This document shows, in pieces, positions 7,594-17,057 of a stretch of DNA of 41,646 nucleotides. A program made the translations under genes and the position numbers. The notes under the pieces were generated by a model, which saw nothing but the letters and a program-made list of their open reading frames with translations, ran no database searches and had not been told where the DNA came from. This DNA is from Deltaproteobacteria bacterium (lineage in GTDB: Bacteria; JAEEML01). How positions within the stretch are numbered: position 1 is the stretch's first letter; every line of letters begins with the position of its first letter. The stretch spans positions 1-41,646 of the forward strand of contig JAEEML010000018.1 of NCBI GenBank assembly GCA_016283195.1, in the 5' to 3' direction.

Positions 7594-10341
7594 TCACGAG
7601 CAACCGCTGGTGGTGCCGCAGTTAGGGCAGAGGTAGCAGCTACCGCTTCTTACGGTAATAGAGCCGCAATTTATGCAAGCCGGCGCATCTATCGCCGTTT
7701 CGTAAGTTTTTTCGCGCTTTAAGCCAGAGAAATTGGCCTCTTTGGGCGGCGTAAGAGCCGGTTTAATGGCCGCTTCGCCAGCGGCGATGGGCTGCAAAGT
7801 GCGGCTCTCCTCAGCCCCGGGCAATAAGAATTTTTGCTCCAGCCAGCGGAAGATATAATCGGTGATAGATTTGGCAATGGGCAATTTGGGATTGCCGGTA
7901 AAGCCCGAAGGCTCAAAACGGGAGTGGGAGAATTTATCAACCAGTACTTTAAGCGGCACGCCGTATTGCAAAGCCAGAGAAACAGAGGTGGCAAAGTTAT
8001 CCATCAGGCCGCTTATAGTGCTGCCCTCTTTGGATATAACTATAAAAAGCTCTCCCGGCTGGCCGTCTTCATACATGCCCACTGTGAGATAGCCCTCGTG
8101 GCCGCCTATGGAGAATTTATGGGTAATGGCCCGGCGCTCCGGCGGCAAGCGATGGCGGAAACCGTTTGGCGGTGTTTCGGCAGCCAAAAGTTCGGCCGGT
8201 TTTTCGGCCTGAGTTTGGGTGGAAGTGGCCTTTTGCTCCTCTTCTTTAACATTTTTGGTATTTAAAGGCTGCGTCCTTTTGGAGCCGTCGCGATAGAGAG
8301 CCACAGCTTTTAGGCCCAGTTTCCAGGCGGCCATATAAGTATCGGCAATATCTTTAACCGTAGCGCTGCTGGGCAAATTCACCGTTTTGGAAATAGCACC
8401 GGAAATAAAGGGCTGCACGGCGGCCATCATTTTTAAGTGGCCGAGCGGTGCAATAGAGCGCTGCCCTTTGGCCGGCTTTAAAGCACAATCAAAAACAGCC
8501 AAATCCTCATCTTTTAGGCCGGGTGCACCTTCAATGGTGTCACTCGCGCGCACATAAGCCAAAATTTCCTCTATAGTCTCCCGCTTATAACCAAGGTGGA
8601 GCAGTGCCGGTTCAATAGAGCTGTTACTCATTTTAAAGACACCGCCGCCTACCAGCTGTTTATATTTTACCAAGGCGATATCCGGCTCAATGCCGGTGGT
8701 GTCGCAATCCATCAAAAAGCCGATAGTGCCAGTAGGGGCCAGCAATGTCGTTTGGGCATTACGCACTCCATGACTTGCCGCCTCTTCCAATACTTTTTGC
8801 CAAACAGCATGACAAACTGGCAAAATTTCTTTGTTTTCCGCGGTTTCCTCAATTTGTTTTTGCCTTATGGCGTGCTTGGTGAGCACTTCCAGCATACTTA
8901 GGCGGTTTTCGTCATAAGCGGCAAAGGGCCCTTTTAAAGCGCTAAGACGCGCGCTCGTAAGATAGGCGGTGCCGGTAATAAGGGCGGTAACAGCGGCTGC
9001 CAGCTGCCTTGCTCTATCGGAGTCGTAAGGGAGGCCGAGAGTCATGAGATAGGCGCCCAAATTGGCATAGCCCAGGCCGAGCGGCCTAAATTTAATAGAA
9101 TTTTTGGTAATGCGCTCCGTGGGGTATGAGGCTTTATCCACCAAAATTTCCTGGGCAGTCAGGGTTATTTCCACGGCGTGCATCAGCCCTTTTATATCTA
9201 TCTGCCCCGCTTCATCGGTAAAACGCAGTAAATTCAAAGAGGCCAAATTACAGGCCGCATCATCCAGAAACATAAATTCACTGCAAGGATTACTGGCATT
9301 TATGCGCCCGCTGGCTTTACAAGTGTGCCACTCGTTGATGGCTGTATCAAATTGCAAACCGGGATCGCCGCAAATATAGGCAGCCTGCGCTATTTGCTCA
9401 AAAATACGGCGAGCCGAGACTTTCCGGGCAACCTTGCCGTCGGTAATGCGAATTAAAGGCCACTCGGCATCTTTTTCCACCGCTTGCATAAATTCATCGG
9501 TTACCCGCACCGAGTGATTGGCGTTTTGAAAGAAAACCGAGCGGTAAGCTTCACCGTTAAAAGAGCCGTCATAGCCCTCCTCAATCAGAGCCCAGGCCTT
9601 TTGCTCCTCGTGGGCTTTGGCATCGATAAACTCCTCAATATCGGGGTGGTCCACATTTAAAATCACCATTTTGGCCGCCCGCCTGGTTTTACCGCCGCTT
9701 TTAATAACACCGGCAAAGCTGTCAAAGCCGCGCATAAAAGAGACCGGCCCGGAAGCCGTACCGCCGCCGGAGAGAGTTTCGCAGGATGCGCGGATGGTGC
9801 TCATGTTGGTGCCGGTGCCGGAACCGTATTTAAAGAGTTTACCCTCGGTGACAGCCAGGTTTAAAATGCTATCAAGATTATCTTCCACCGAATTGATAAA
9901 ACAAGCGGAAATTTGCGGCTTTTCTTCCAAACCCAAATTAAACCAAACCGGGCTGTTAAAGGCCATGTACTGGTTTAAAAGGAGGTAGGCGAGCTCATCG
10001 TGAAAAGCGCTTTTCTCTTCCTCGTTTTGCAAATACCCCTGAGAAAGGCCCCAGGCGGCAATGGTATCCACAATACGGCTAACGAGTGTTTTTAAGCTGT
10101 CCTCGCGCTCCGCTGTACCCGGCTCACCGCGAAAATATTTGGAGGCGGCAATATTGGTGGCCATTTGCGACCAAAAAGAGGGCATTAAAATGTTATCCTG
10201 TTTAAAAACCGGCTTACCGTTATCGCCCATTATAACGGCGCTTCTCTCTTCCCATGTCACTTCGTCAAAGGGGTCCTGGCCGCTTTTGGTATAATAGCGC
10301 TCTACCCACCCCCGGTGTATGTTGTCTATCTCTGTACTCAT
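7594..10341 (-). CDS. nrdJ: Vitamin B12-dependent (class II) ribonucleoside-diphosphate reductase
   Basis: Long RNR catalytic chain: NSPVWFNLG, KYGSGTGTNMSTIR, NPCSEFMFLDDAACNLASLNL, APTGTIGFLMDCDTTGIEPD; C-terminal CINCGSITVRSGSCYLCPNCG. Start moved from the track's 10383 to ATG 10341 (MSTEIDNIHRGW), preceded by AAGGA. Confidence 0.95.
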   Translation of the reverse strand: MSTEIDNIHRGWVERYYTKSGQDPFDEVTWEERSAVIMGDNGKPVFKQDNILMPSFWSQMATNIAASKYFRGEPGTAEREDSLKTLVSRIVDTIAAWGLSQGYLQNEEEKSAFHDELAYLLLNQYMAFNSPVWFNLGLEEKPQISACFINSVEDNLDSILNLAVTEGKLFKYGSGTGTNMSTIRASCETLSGGGTASGPVSFMRGFDSFAGVIKSGGKTRRAAKMVILNVDHPDIEEFIDAKAHEEQKAWALIEEGYDGSFNGEAYRSVFFQNANHSVRVTDEFMQAVEKDAEWPLIRITDGKVARKVSARRIFEQIAQAAYICGDPGLQFDTAINEWHTCKASGRINASNPCSEFMFLDDAACNLASLNLLRFTDEAGQIDIKGLMHAVEITLTAQEILVDKASYPTERITKNSIKFRPLGLGYANLGAYLMTLGLPYDSDRARQLAAAVTALITGTAYLTSARLSALKGPFAAYDENRLSMLEVLTKHAIRQKQIEETAENKEILPVCHAVWQKVLEEAASHGVRNAQTTLLAPTGTIGFLMDCDTTGIEPDIALVKYKQLVGGGVFKMSNSSIEPALLHLGYKRETIEEILAYVRASDTIEGAPGLKDEDLAVFDCALKPAKGQRSIAPLGHLKMMAAVQPFISGAISKTVNLPSSATVKDIADTYMAAWKLGLKAVALYRDGSKRTQPLNTKNVKEEEQKATSTQTQAEKPAELLAAETPPNGFRHRLPPERRAITHKFSIGGHEGYLTVGMYEDGQPGELFIVISKEGSTISGLMDNFATSVSLALQYGVPLKVLVDKFSHSRFEPSGFTGNPKLPIAKSITDYIFRWLEQKFLLPGAEESRTLQPIAAGEAAIKPALTPPKEANFSGLKREKTYETAIDAPACINCGSITVRSGSCYLCPNCGTTSGCS

Positions 10342-10516
10342 GATATTCCTTAATATAGTAAAGGCAGGGTAATTTGTCTCCACCTGCTGAATGCGCCCTT
10401 ATTCTTGACAAAAAAAACAGCCTGGCAAGAGCGAAAATATTGAATAAATTCGCATTGATGAACTCTTCGCTCAGAAAGCCGTCAATTTTAAAGGTAATTT
10501 TTTTAACTCTGCTTTA

Positions 10517-11323
10517 TTATTGTGCTTTTTGCTGTGTAGGTAGATGTGCGTAAGGAGCTAACATTTGTTCAAAAATAGCAGCACTTTTAATCCGCCGCTG
10601 AAAATGGCTGCTTAAAAGTTCCCGCGTAATATTGAGAGCGCCAAAGCCAAGAACCTCTTTAGGTGGGCGTGCGCCTTTAAATAAAAGCGCCAAAGCCAGG
10701 CGTTCCTCTTCCGGGCAAAATAGAGCCGGATCTACCGGCAAGAAATATTTACAGCAAGAGCCGATAATACCATCGCCAAAAGGCCAGATGGGCCCTGCCG
10801 GCAGCGGCTTTTGACAGTGATTGCAAGTGGCAAAATCGGGGCAAATACCGTGGATTTGCAAGAGGCGCAGTTGAAAACGGGCGGCAAATTCCAAAATATT
10901 CGGCGCGCTGCTTAAGTGATTCATCGCCAGCATAGCAAGAGAAAAGAGGCGCTCATCGGCTATGGCCGCGGGCGAAAAGCTATTTAGAAGGTCCAATAAA
11001 TAGGCCCCGCAGAGCTTTACCGGCAAGCGTTTTTCCTCGGCACTCATCCAAGGGAAGTGGTTTATTTGGGTGGCTTCTTTTAAACGCCAGAGATCGCTAC
11101 CGGAACTCGGCGGCGCGAGAATAGCCAGGGCCTCGGCTCCGGCGCTAAGGCCGGCAGGAAAGCGCTTGCGACTGTTTTTGCCGTTTTTGGCAAAAGCGCT
11201 TATGCGCCCGTTTTCGGCACTTATTAGCGAGAAAATGAGATCGTTATCGCCATAGGGCATAGTGCGCAAAACAAGCACATGGTACTGGAGGCTTTTATGA
11301 CTTAAGAGCGCGGCGTAATTCAT
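10517..11323 (-). CDS. recO: DNA repair protein RecO
   Basis: N-terminal OB-like YHVLVLRTMPYGDNDLIFSLISAENGRISAFAKNGKNSRKRF and C-terminal zinc-binding CNHC..; about 270 aa. Confidence 0.87.
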   Translation of the reverse strand: MNYAALLSHKSLQYHVLVLRTMPYGDNDLIFSLISAENGRISAFAKNGKNSRKRFPAGLSAGAEALAILAPPSSGSDLWRLKEATQINHFPWMSAEEKRLPVKLCGAYLLDLLNSFSPAAIADERLFSLAMLAMNHLSSAPNILEFAARFQLRLLQIHGICPDFATCNHCQKPLPAGPIWPFGDGIIGSCCKYFLPVDPALFCPEEERLALALLFKGARPPKEVLGFGALNITRELLSSHFQRRIKSAAIFEQMLAPYAHLPTQQKAQ

Positions 11324-11327
11324 TTAT

Positions 11328-12062
11328 TTAAATAGCTGTTATATCTGCACTTTTGCCGGTAAGAAGAGCTCTCGGGTTATCTTCCAGCAGCTTTTTAACC
11401 GCTTTTTCTCCCAGCTCTTTTTTCAGCGCGGCGATGGTGGCGCCAAATTCCGCGCACATAGTCACATCATGGCTATCGGAAGCGGCCAAATGGGCCAAAT
11501 GATTATCTATGAGCTCACGCACGCGGGTTTGCGCCTTTTTGCCGTAATAGCCGCCAAGGCTGCTGGCCTCTATTTGCAAAAAAAAGCCCCCGGCCGAAAC
11601 GCGCTCGGAAAGCCATTCCAAAGAATAGCCCGGGCTGCGCTCCGGATGCGCGAGCACCAAAGTATAGCCAAGGCTTTGCAATTCAAAAATCATGGCCGAA
11701 AGGCGCTCTTTGGCCACTTCTGTCCAGGGTAATTCAATTAGAAGCGCCTCTTCGCCGGGCACGCCAAAGGGCACAATATAGGAAGCGACATCTTGCAATA
11801 TAAGCGGATCCAAATTGTGCTCGGCCGACATATGCAATTTGAGCGGCAGGCCCTCTCTTTTTATGGCGGCGCTTAGTAGCTCATAGCGATTTGCGATAAC
11901 TTCGCGCTTTAGCGGCACCAGCGAAAGGCCTGGCAGGTGCGGAGTGGCAATAACTTCGTCAATACCGGATGCCAATAGAGCTTTAGCCATGGCCAGGCTG
12001 GTTTCCAGGCTATCGGAACCGTCATCTATTTGCGGGAGAATGTGGCAGTGAATATCAATCAT
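11328..12062 (-). CDS. CpsB/CapC-type PHP-domain tyrosine phosphatase
   Basis: MIDIHCHILPQIDDGSDSLETSLAMAKALLASGIDEVIATPH; later LAHPERSPGY and SDSHD: PHP phosphatase motifs of the CpsB/YwqE type. Confidence 0.88.
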   Translation of the reverse strand: MIDIHCHILPQIDDGSDSLETSLAMAKALLASGIDEVIATPHLPGLSLVPLKREVIANRYELLSAAIKREGLPLKLHMSAEHNLDPLILQDVASYIVPFGVPGEEALLIELPWTEVAKERLSAMIFELQSLGYTLVLAHPERSPGYSLEWLSERVSAGGFFLQIEASSLGGYYGKKAQTRVRELIDNHLAHLAASDSHDVTMCAEFGATIAALKKELGEKAVKKLLEDNPRALLTGKSADITAI

Positions 12063-12072
12063 TATCTGCCTC

Positions 12073-13041
12073 CTAAAAGCCGCCGCGTTCCGGCAAACTC
12101 ATTTCCGGTTTAATGCGGGCTTCGCCGTTTTCGGTAAGCGGATTTTGTTCATTATATAAATCGAGATCCAAAGTAAAATGGCAGCGCCGCATCTCCTCTT
12201 CCATGGCATCAAGATAACTTTGGGCAGTAAAATGGCGAGAGACTTCCTGGCAAAGAGGGCGAATTTGCTCTTCGTGTTCCCAAGTATAAGGCTCGCCGTT
12301 AAGCCGCACACAGCCCAAATATGTGGCCCAGCTTAAGGGAGCGAGCCCAAACTTTTTTAAATCACGCCAGAGCGCTCTGAGGCGCCCTTCGCGCGCCGGA
12401 TCAAGGTAGAGAAATTCCGGATGATACATAAGAGCATTATGACAAAATTCCGGGCAGTTGGTAATGAGCTTAAAATTATTATAAACACCTATACCCACCA
12501 GCATCTCTTTGGTGCGGTTGCCAACCCCCAGGCCGGGGTATTTTTGGCCGGGGAGAGCCGGCCTTTCCGGGGTAAAACTGAGCAGGGGATTTTGCAAACG
12601 AATCCACTGGATAACGAGGGCTTTAAAATTCTGGCCGCATAAGTCCGGTGCTTCGGCGCCAAAAGTTAAATTCTCCTCGGAAACGATAATATCGCTGAGC
12701 AGCATCACGCGGCTCTCTTTTAAGGCCAGGATTTTAAGCCGTTGCCGCCCGTTGTCACTGGGCAAAATTCTAATTTCTATCCGCTCAAAGCCCAGTTTGG
12801 TAACTTCTTGATAAATACCGTATTTTTTAAAGGTTTTATAAATAGCGCCTTCTTTGTAACGGCCCAAGAATTTGGCTTCCGGTGCCCGGCCCGGCCGCCC
12901 TTCCATCAGGAGATAATCGCCCTCATCAGGCAAAAAGCTGGAACTGGCTAGGTTTTCTTTATAAGTACCGAGGCGCCTGGCAAGATGCAAGCGGCTCCAT
13001 AAACCGGCTTTTTTCTCTCTTGGCATTTCTAAGCCGGGCAT
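12073..13041 (-). CDS. Hypothetical protein
   Basis: 322-aa ORF in a co-directional cluster (11 bp from the PHP phosphatase). No family recognised; internal PGLGVGNRTKEMLVGIGVYN is distinctive. Confidence 0.75.
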   Translation of the reverse strand: MPGLEMPREKKAGLWSRLHLARRLGTYKENLASSSFLPDEGDYLLMEGRPGRAPEAKFLGRYKEGAIYKTFKKYGIYQEVTKLGFERIEIRILPSDNGRQRLKILALKESRVMLLSDIIVSEENLTFGAEAPDLCGQNFKALVIQWIRLQNPLLSFTPERPALPGQKYPGLGVGNRTKEMLVGIGVYNNFKLITNCPEFCHNALMYHPEFLYLDPAREGRLRALWRDLKKFGLAPLSWATYLGCVRLNGEPYTWEHEEQIRPLCQEVSRHFTAQSYLDAMEEEMRRCHFTLDLDLYNEQNPLTENGEARIKPEMSLPERGGF

Positions 13042-13051
13042 AAGAGTTTCC

Positions 13052-13336
13052 TCAGCGGGATATATCGTCCAAGAGTTTTTTCAAATTCTGTGAACGCTTT
13101 AAAATATTTTCTTTAAGTAAGCGATTTTCTTTGGCTAATTTTATATAATCGCTAGCGATGTTTATAGCTGTCAAAAGCGCTGTTCTGGTGGGACCCACAT
13201 TGTGGGTGGCCTCAGACACTTCTTGCAATTTTTTTTGAATATAAGCGGCGACTTCCTGCAAATGGCCGCTTTCTTCGCCGCCGATGCTAAGCTGCTGCCC
13301 CAAAAGCTCAATCTGAATAGTTGCCTCGTTACTCAC
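13052..13336 (-). CDS. zapA: Cell division protein ZapA
   Basis: IQIELLGQQLSIGGEESGHLQEVAAYIQKKLQEV...TRTALLTAINIASDYIKLAKE: ZapA pattern, 94 aa. Confidence 0.85.
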   Translation of the reverse strand: MSNEATIQIELLGQQLSIGGEESGHLQEVAAYIQKKLQEVSEATHNVGPTRTALLTAINIASDYIKLAKENRLLKENILKRSQNLKKLLDDISR

Positions 13337-13622
13337 CGGAGCCCCGCTTTCTTTGCAGACAAAAACCTATTTTAGCCAGTTCCGCCAAAATAATTTCCGC
13401 TTTTTTATCGAGTTTGTTACGACTAAAATTATCAAGTTCGGCATAAGGGAGGAGGAGGCCGTTACAATGGTTGCAATGGATCATATCCTCCAAATCTTCG
13501 GCTTCATCTTTGCCATGTTCATAATTGGGGCAGAGTTTTGGTAAATGAAAACCGGCCGCTTTCTGCTCGCTGATAAAGAGTTCTTGTAAAACGGAGGCCA
13601 GGGCAGTTTTTTCGTCAGCCAT
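13329..13622 (-). CDS. Small hypothetical protein with CxxC motif
   Basis: 97 aa containing HCNHCNG plus an upstream Cys; overlaps zapA by 8 bp, suggesting translational coupling. Confidence 0.65.
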   Translation of the reverse strand: MADEKTALASVLQELFISEQKAAGFHLPKLCPNYEHGKDEAEDLEDMIHCNHCNGLLLPYAELDNFSRNKLDKKAEIILAELAKIGFCLQRKRGSGE

Positions 13623-13631
13623 GTAAATAAC

Positions 13632-15080
13632 CTATGCTGCAATTTTGGCGATAAGGGCTTTTAAAAAGAGATAGAACTTTTGCACGCTTTCAATACCAAC
13701 CGACTCATCGGGGCTATGCGGGCTCTTTAAATCCGGGCCAAAGGAGATTTTATCGAGCCCCGGTTTTTTGGCTCCCAGAATTCCGCATTCGAGACCGGCA
13801 TGAATGGCGGCGACGGCAAAAGGCTTACCAAAGAGCTCCTCACTGACTTTTAGCGCGGTAGCCAGCACTTTTGAGGAGGCATCCGGCTTCCAGCCGGGAT
13901 AATTCACTTTAGTGGCTACTTTGGCTCCGGCCAAGCGGCCGATAGCGGCGATTTGCTCTAAAACGGTACAGAGCTCTTCATCCACAGCCGAACGCGGGCT
14001 GCACTTTATAATGAGCTCCCGCTCCTCGGTGCGCACCACTGCCAGGTTATTGGAAGTCTGGATGAGACCGGGAACATCAATAGAAGTAGCCAGCGGCCCA
14101 TGGGGGAGAGCTTTTATAAGGTTAAGCACTTTTTGCGAATCGCTGCCGTTTAAGAGAGCTGCCGGCGCGGCGCTTTCGGCAATTATTTTAAGTTCGTGCC
14201 CCTTAGCCAGCTCCGGTTCCACTTGGGCCGTAAAGGCCGCCAAAGCACTATTTAAATCACTTAAAGAGCCATTTACGGCCACAAGCGCTTTGGCCGCCCG
14301 CGGCAGAGCATTATGCTTATCGCCGCCCCCTATAGCGGCGAGGCGCAAATCCATATCCTGCGGCAAACTGGCCAAAGCTCTGGCTAAAAGCACTACGGCA
14401 TTGCCTCTTTGCAAAGCAATATCGAGGCCTGAATGGCCGCCTTTAAGGCCGGTAAGTTCCACACTAAAAAAGCTGCGCCCGCCGGCGCTTTCGCCAAAAT
14501 TAAGCGGCAAGGTAATATCGGCCGAGCCGCCGCCGGCACAACCAACGGTAATATACCCCAGCTCTTCGGAATCCAAATTGAGCATTATGGTGCCTTTTAA
14601 TAAAGAGGCATCAAGACCGTTAGCTCCCGTAAGGCCAGTTTCTTCCTCAACAGTAAAGAGGAGCTCAAGAGGACCGTGCAAAAGAGTTTCATCGGTGGCG
14701 GCGGTCATAGCGGAAGCCACACCGATACCGTCATCAGCGCCCAAAGTAGTGCCTTTGGCTGTCACAACCGGGCCGTCAATTATAGCTTCTATGCCGTCTT
14801 TTAAAAAATCAAAATCTTTGCCGCTCTCTTTTTCGCAAACCATATCCATGTGGCCTTGCAAAATAACCGTGGGCTTATCTTCCAGCCCTTTGGAAGCCGG
14901 CACATAAACAATTACATTGCCGGTTTCATCGGCTCTTGCTTTAAAATTATGCTCCTTAGCCCAGGCTAAAAGATGGCTTCTTATCCCGGCTTCATTGCCT
15001 GAGCCATGGGGTATGGCACATATATCGAGGAAGTAATTCCATAGGGCTTTTGGTTCTAACTCACTAACTTTATTAGTCAT
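13632..15080 (-). CDS. pepD: Aminoacyl-histidine dipeptidase (M20 family)
   Basis: WNYFLDICAIPHGSGNE, VILQGHMDMVCEK, LGADDGIGVA, LFTVEEETGLTGA, HAGLECGI. Track start is 15095; ATG 15080 (MTNKVSELEP) has GAGG at proper spacing. Confidence 0.93.
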   Translation of the reverse strand: MTNKVSELEPKALWNYFLDICAIPHGSGNEAGIRSHLLAWAKEHNFKARADETGNVIVYVPASKGLEDKPTVILQGHMDMVCEKESGKDFDFLKDGIEAIIDGPVVTAKGTTLGADDGIGVASAMTAATDETLLHGPLELLFTVEEETGLTGANGLDASLLKGTIMLNLDSEELGYITVGCAGGGSADITLPLNFGESAGGRSFFSVELTGLKGGHSGLDIALQRGNAVVLLARALASLPQDMDLRLAAIGGGDKHNALPRAAKALVAVNGSLSDLNSALAAFTAQVEPELAKGHELKIIAESAAPAALLNGSDSQKVLNLIKALPHGPLATSIDVPGLIQTSNNLAVVRTEERELIIKCSPRSAVDEELCTVLEQIAAIGRLAGAKVATKVNYPGWKPDASSKVLATALKVSEELFGKPFAVAAIHAGLECGILGAKKPGLDKISFGPDLKSPHSPDESVGIESVQKFYLFLKALIAKIAA

Positions 15081-15230
15081 TTTCCATAACCTCATCTAAG
15101 TAATTATTTGGCCGGCAATTTTCGCCACTCTTGCCAAATGCCTTTTAGCATAGTAATTATAATAAGTCACTAGGGCGCTTTTCAAAGATGCTCAAGATAA
15201 TTGGCAACATTTGGCGTATTGGGAGCTGTA

Positions 15231-16925
15231 ATGAAAGAAAAAAGTAGCTTTTTTTGGGCTATCATTTCGGCGACTTTTGTTTTAGCTGCCTGCTCGGCAA
15301 GTGGAGATAATATCCCTAATAGTCAGCCCAAAGCCGATAATCCGGCTCCGCAAAACAATAATCATACCGATGCTTTTAGCGATGCCGCCAGCGACTCAGT
15401 TATAGATGAAGAATTTCAGATAGATAATAAATTTTATGACGACACTTTAACCGATTGCCTCTTTTACAGCGCTTTCGGCGCCGTGGGTGACGGCAAAACC
15501 AACGATATGGCGGCCATTGTGGCAACGCACCAAGCGGCTAATCTGGCCCGCCGCTGCGTAAAAGCCGATAAGGGAGCCACTTATTACATTAGCGCCATAA
15601 GCGAAAGCGCGATTATTCAGACTTCCACCGATTGGCGCGGCGCCTCTTTTATTATTGATGATTCGCAAATCACCACCGATAACCGCTCCAATCATATTTT
15701 TGCGGTAATTTCCGCCATGCCGAGCTACTTTCTCATTGCCGGTGGGCAAAAACTGGTGGATTCGCTGCCTATTAATTCTATCGCCCGCCAGCAAAAGAAT
15801 ATCGGTTTTGTTTTGCCGCAAGACGCGGTGATAGCCCTCTTTGATACAACTACCAAGCGCTATATTCGCGAGGGGCAGAACGCCAACAAAGGAGCCTCGC
15901 AAACGGATTTTATCCTGGTGGATAAAGATGGCAATGTAGCCGATACTTCGCCCATTATCTGGGATTATAATATTGTCACCGATTTGCAGGTTTTCCCCGT
16001 GGACAGCGAGCCGCTGTACCTCGTAGGCGGCACTTTTACCACTATCGCCAACCAGGCGGCCTCACTGGTTGATGTTTATTATAATCGCGGCATTAATATT
16101 ATGCGCTCCAATGTAGTAGTTGACGGCTTTACTCACTATATCGAGGGCGAATTAAACCATGGCTGCCCATATAACGGCATTTTGACCATGAATTATGCTG
16201 CTAATATCACCGTAAAGAACAGCATTTTTACCGGCCACAAGCTTTATATGAGCGGCGCTACGCAACTTGGTTCTTACGATATTCAGCCAACAGGCGTTAT
16301 CAATCTTACTTTAGAAAATTTAAAGCAAACCAATGATATTATGGACAAAAACTTTTGGGGAGTTATGGGCTCCAACTATTGCAAAAATATTATTTTGAAA
16401 AATTGCGAACTTAGCCGTTTTGATGCCCACCAGGGCGTGGCCGGCGTCACAATTTTAAACTCCAAACTCGGCCATCAGGGTATGCTGGTCATCGGCGAGG
16501 GCGATTTGATAATGAAAAACACCACCGTTTACGGCTCGCTTTACACCGGCTTTATAACTCTGCGCGATGACTACGGCTCCACCTGGCGCGGCAATCTTTA
16601 TATTGAAAACTGTTCTTGGGAGCCCCCCAAAGGGCTCAGTATAATGCCTGTTATCTTTGCCTCCAATAGCGGCAACCACAACTTTGGTTACGAATGTTAT
16701 CTCCCCGAAACCATTACGATAAATGGCCTTTATATTAATAAGACCTCTACTACTTATCTCTTGCCGGATACCATTCCCGATAACAATACAGCCGCCTATC
16801 CCTACCATATTCCCCGGGAAATCAGCATTAAAGATTTAAAAACCACTAGCACGGCCGGCTGGGAATTATACCAGCCCCAAAGTGGCTACAAATACTCCGG
16901 CATGGAAATACACCAGGAAAATTAA
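15231..16925 (+). CDS. Lipoprotein with right-handed beta-helix (pectate-lyase-3-like) domain
   Basis: Start moved to ATG 15231 behind GGGAG: MKEKSSFFWAIISATFVLAACSASG has a lipobox. FGAVGDGKTNDMAAI matches the typical N-terminal beta-helix motif; many short Asn/Ile repeats (NITVKNSIFTG, NLTLENLKQTN, NIILKNCELS). Confidence 0.8.
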   Translation: MKEKSSFFWAIISATFVLAACSASGDNIPNSQPKADNPAPQNNNHTDAFSDAASDSVIDEEFQIDNKFYDDTLTDCLFYSAFGAVGDGKTNDMAAIVATHQAANLARRCVKADKGATYYISAISESAIIQTSTDWRGASFIIDDSQITTDNRSNHIFAVISAMPSYFLIAGGQKLVDSLPINSIARQQKNIGFVLPQDAVIALFDTTTKRYIREGQNANKGASQTDFILVDKDGNVADTSPIIWDYNIVTDLQVFPVDSEPLYLVGGTFTTIANQAASLVDVYYNRGINIMRSNVVVDGFTHYIEGELNHGCPYNGILTMNYAANITVKNSIFTGHKLYMSGATQLGSYDIQPTGVINLTLENLKQTNDIMDKNFWGVMGSNYCKNIILKNCELSRFDAHQGVAGVTILNSKLGHQGMLVIGEGDLIMKNTTVYGSLYTGFITLRDDYGSTWRGNLYIENCSWEPPKGLSIMPVIFASNSGNHNFGYECYLPETITINGLYINKTSTTYLLPDTIPDNNTAAYPYHIPREISIKDLKTTSTAGWELYQPQSGYKYSGMEIHQEN

Positions 16926-16981
16926 CCTTACACAGTACCAGACTACATTTTTCAGTTTTTTTAAAACACATATAATATTTA

Positions 16982-17010
16982 TTGACACATTCTGTAAAAA
17001 TGTGCTTTAA
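16982..17010 (+). promoter_or_regulatory. Candidate sigma-70 promoter
   Basis: TTGACA at 16982-16987, 17-bp spacer, CTTTAA at 17005-17010; upstream of the membrane-protein gene at 17058. The -10 is imperfect. Confidence 0.4.
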
Positions 17011-17057
17011 GATCCCCTCGTGTTTTTGTAACACCAAACACTTAAAGGAGTTTTAAA

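Noticed and set aside
13912-14907. 331-aa plus-strand ORF
   Set aside because: Antisense shadow of pepD; Ser/Ala/Pro-rich composition typical of frame shadows.
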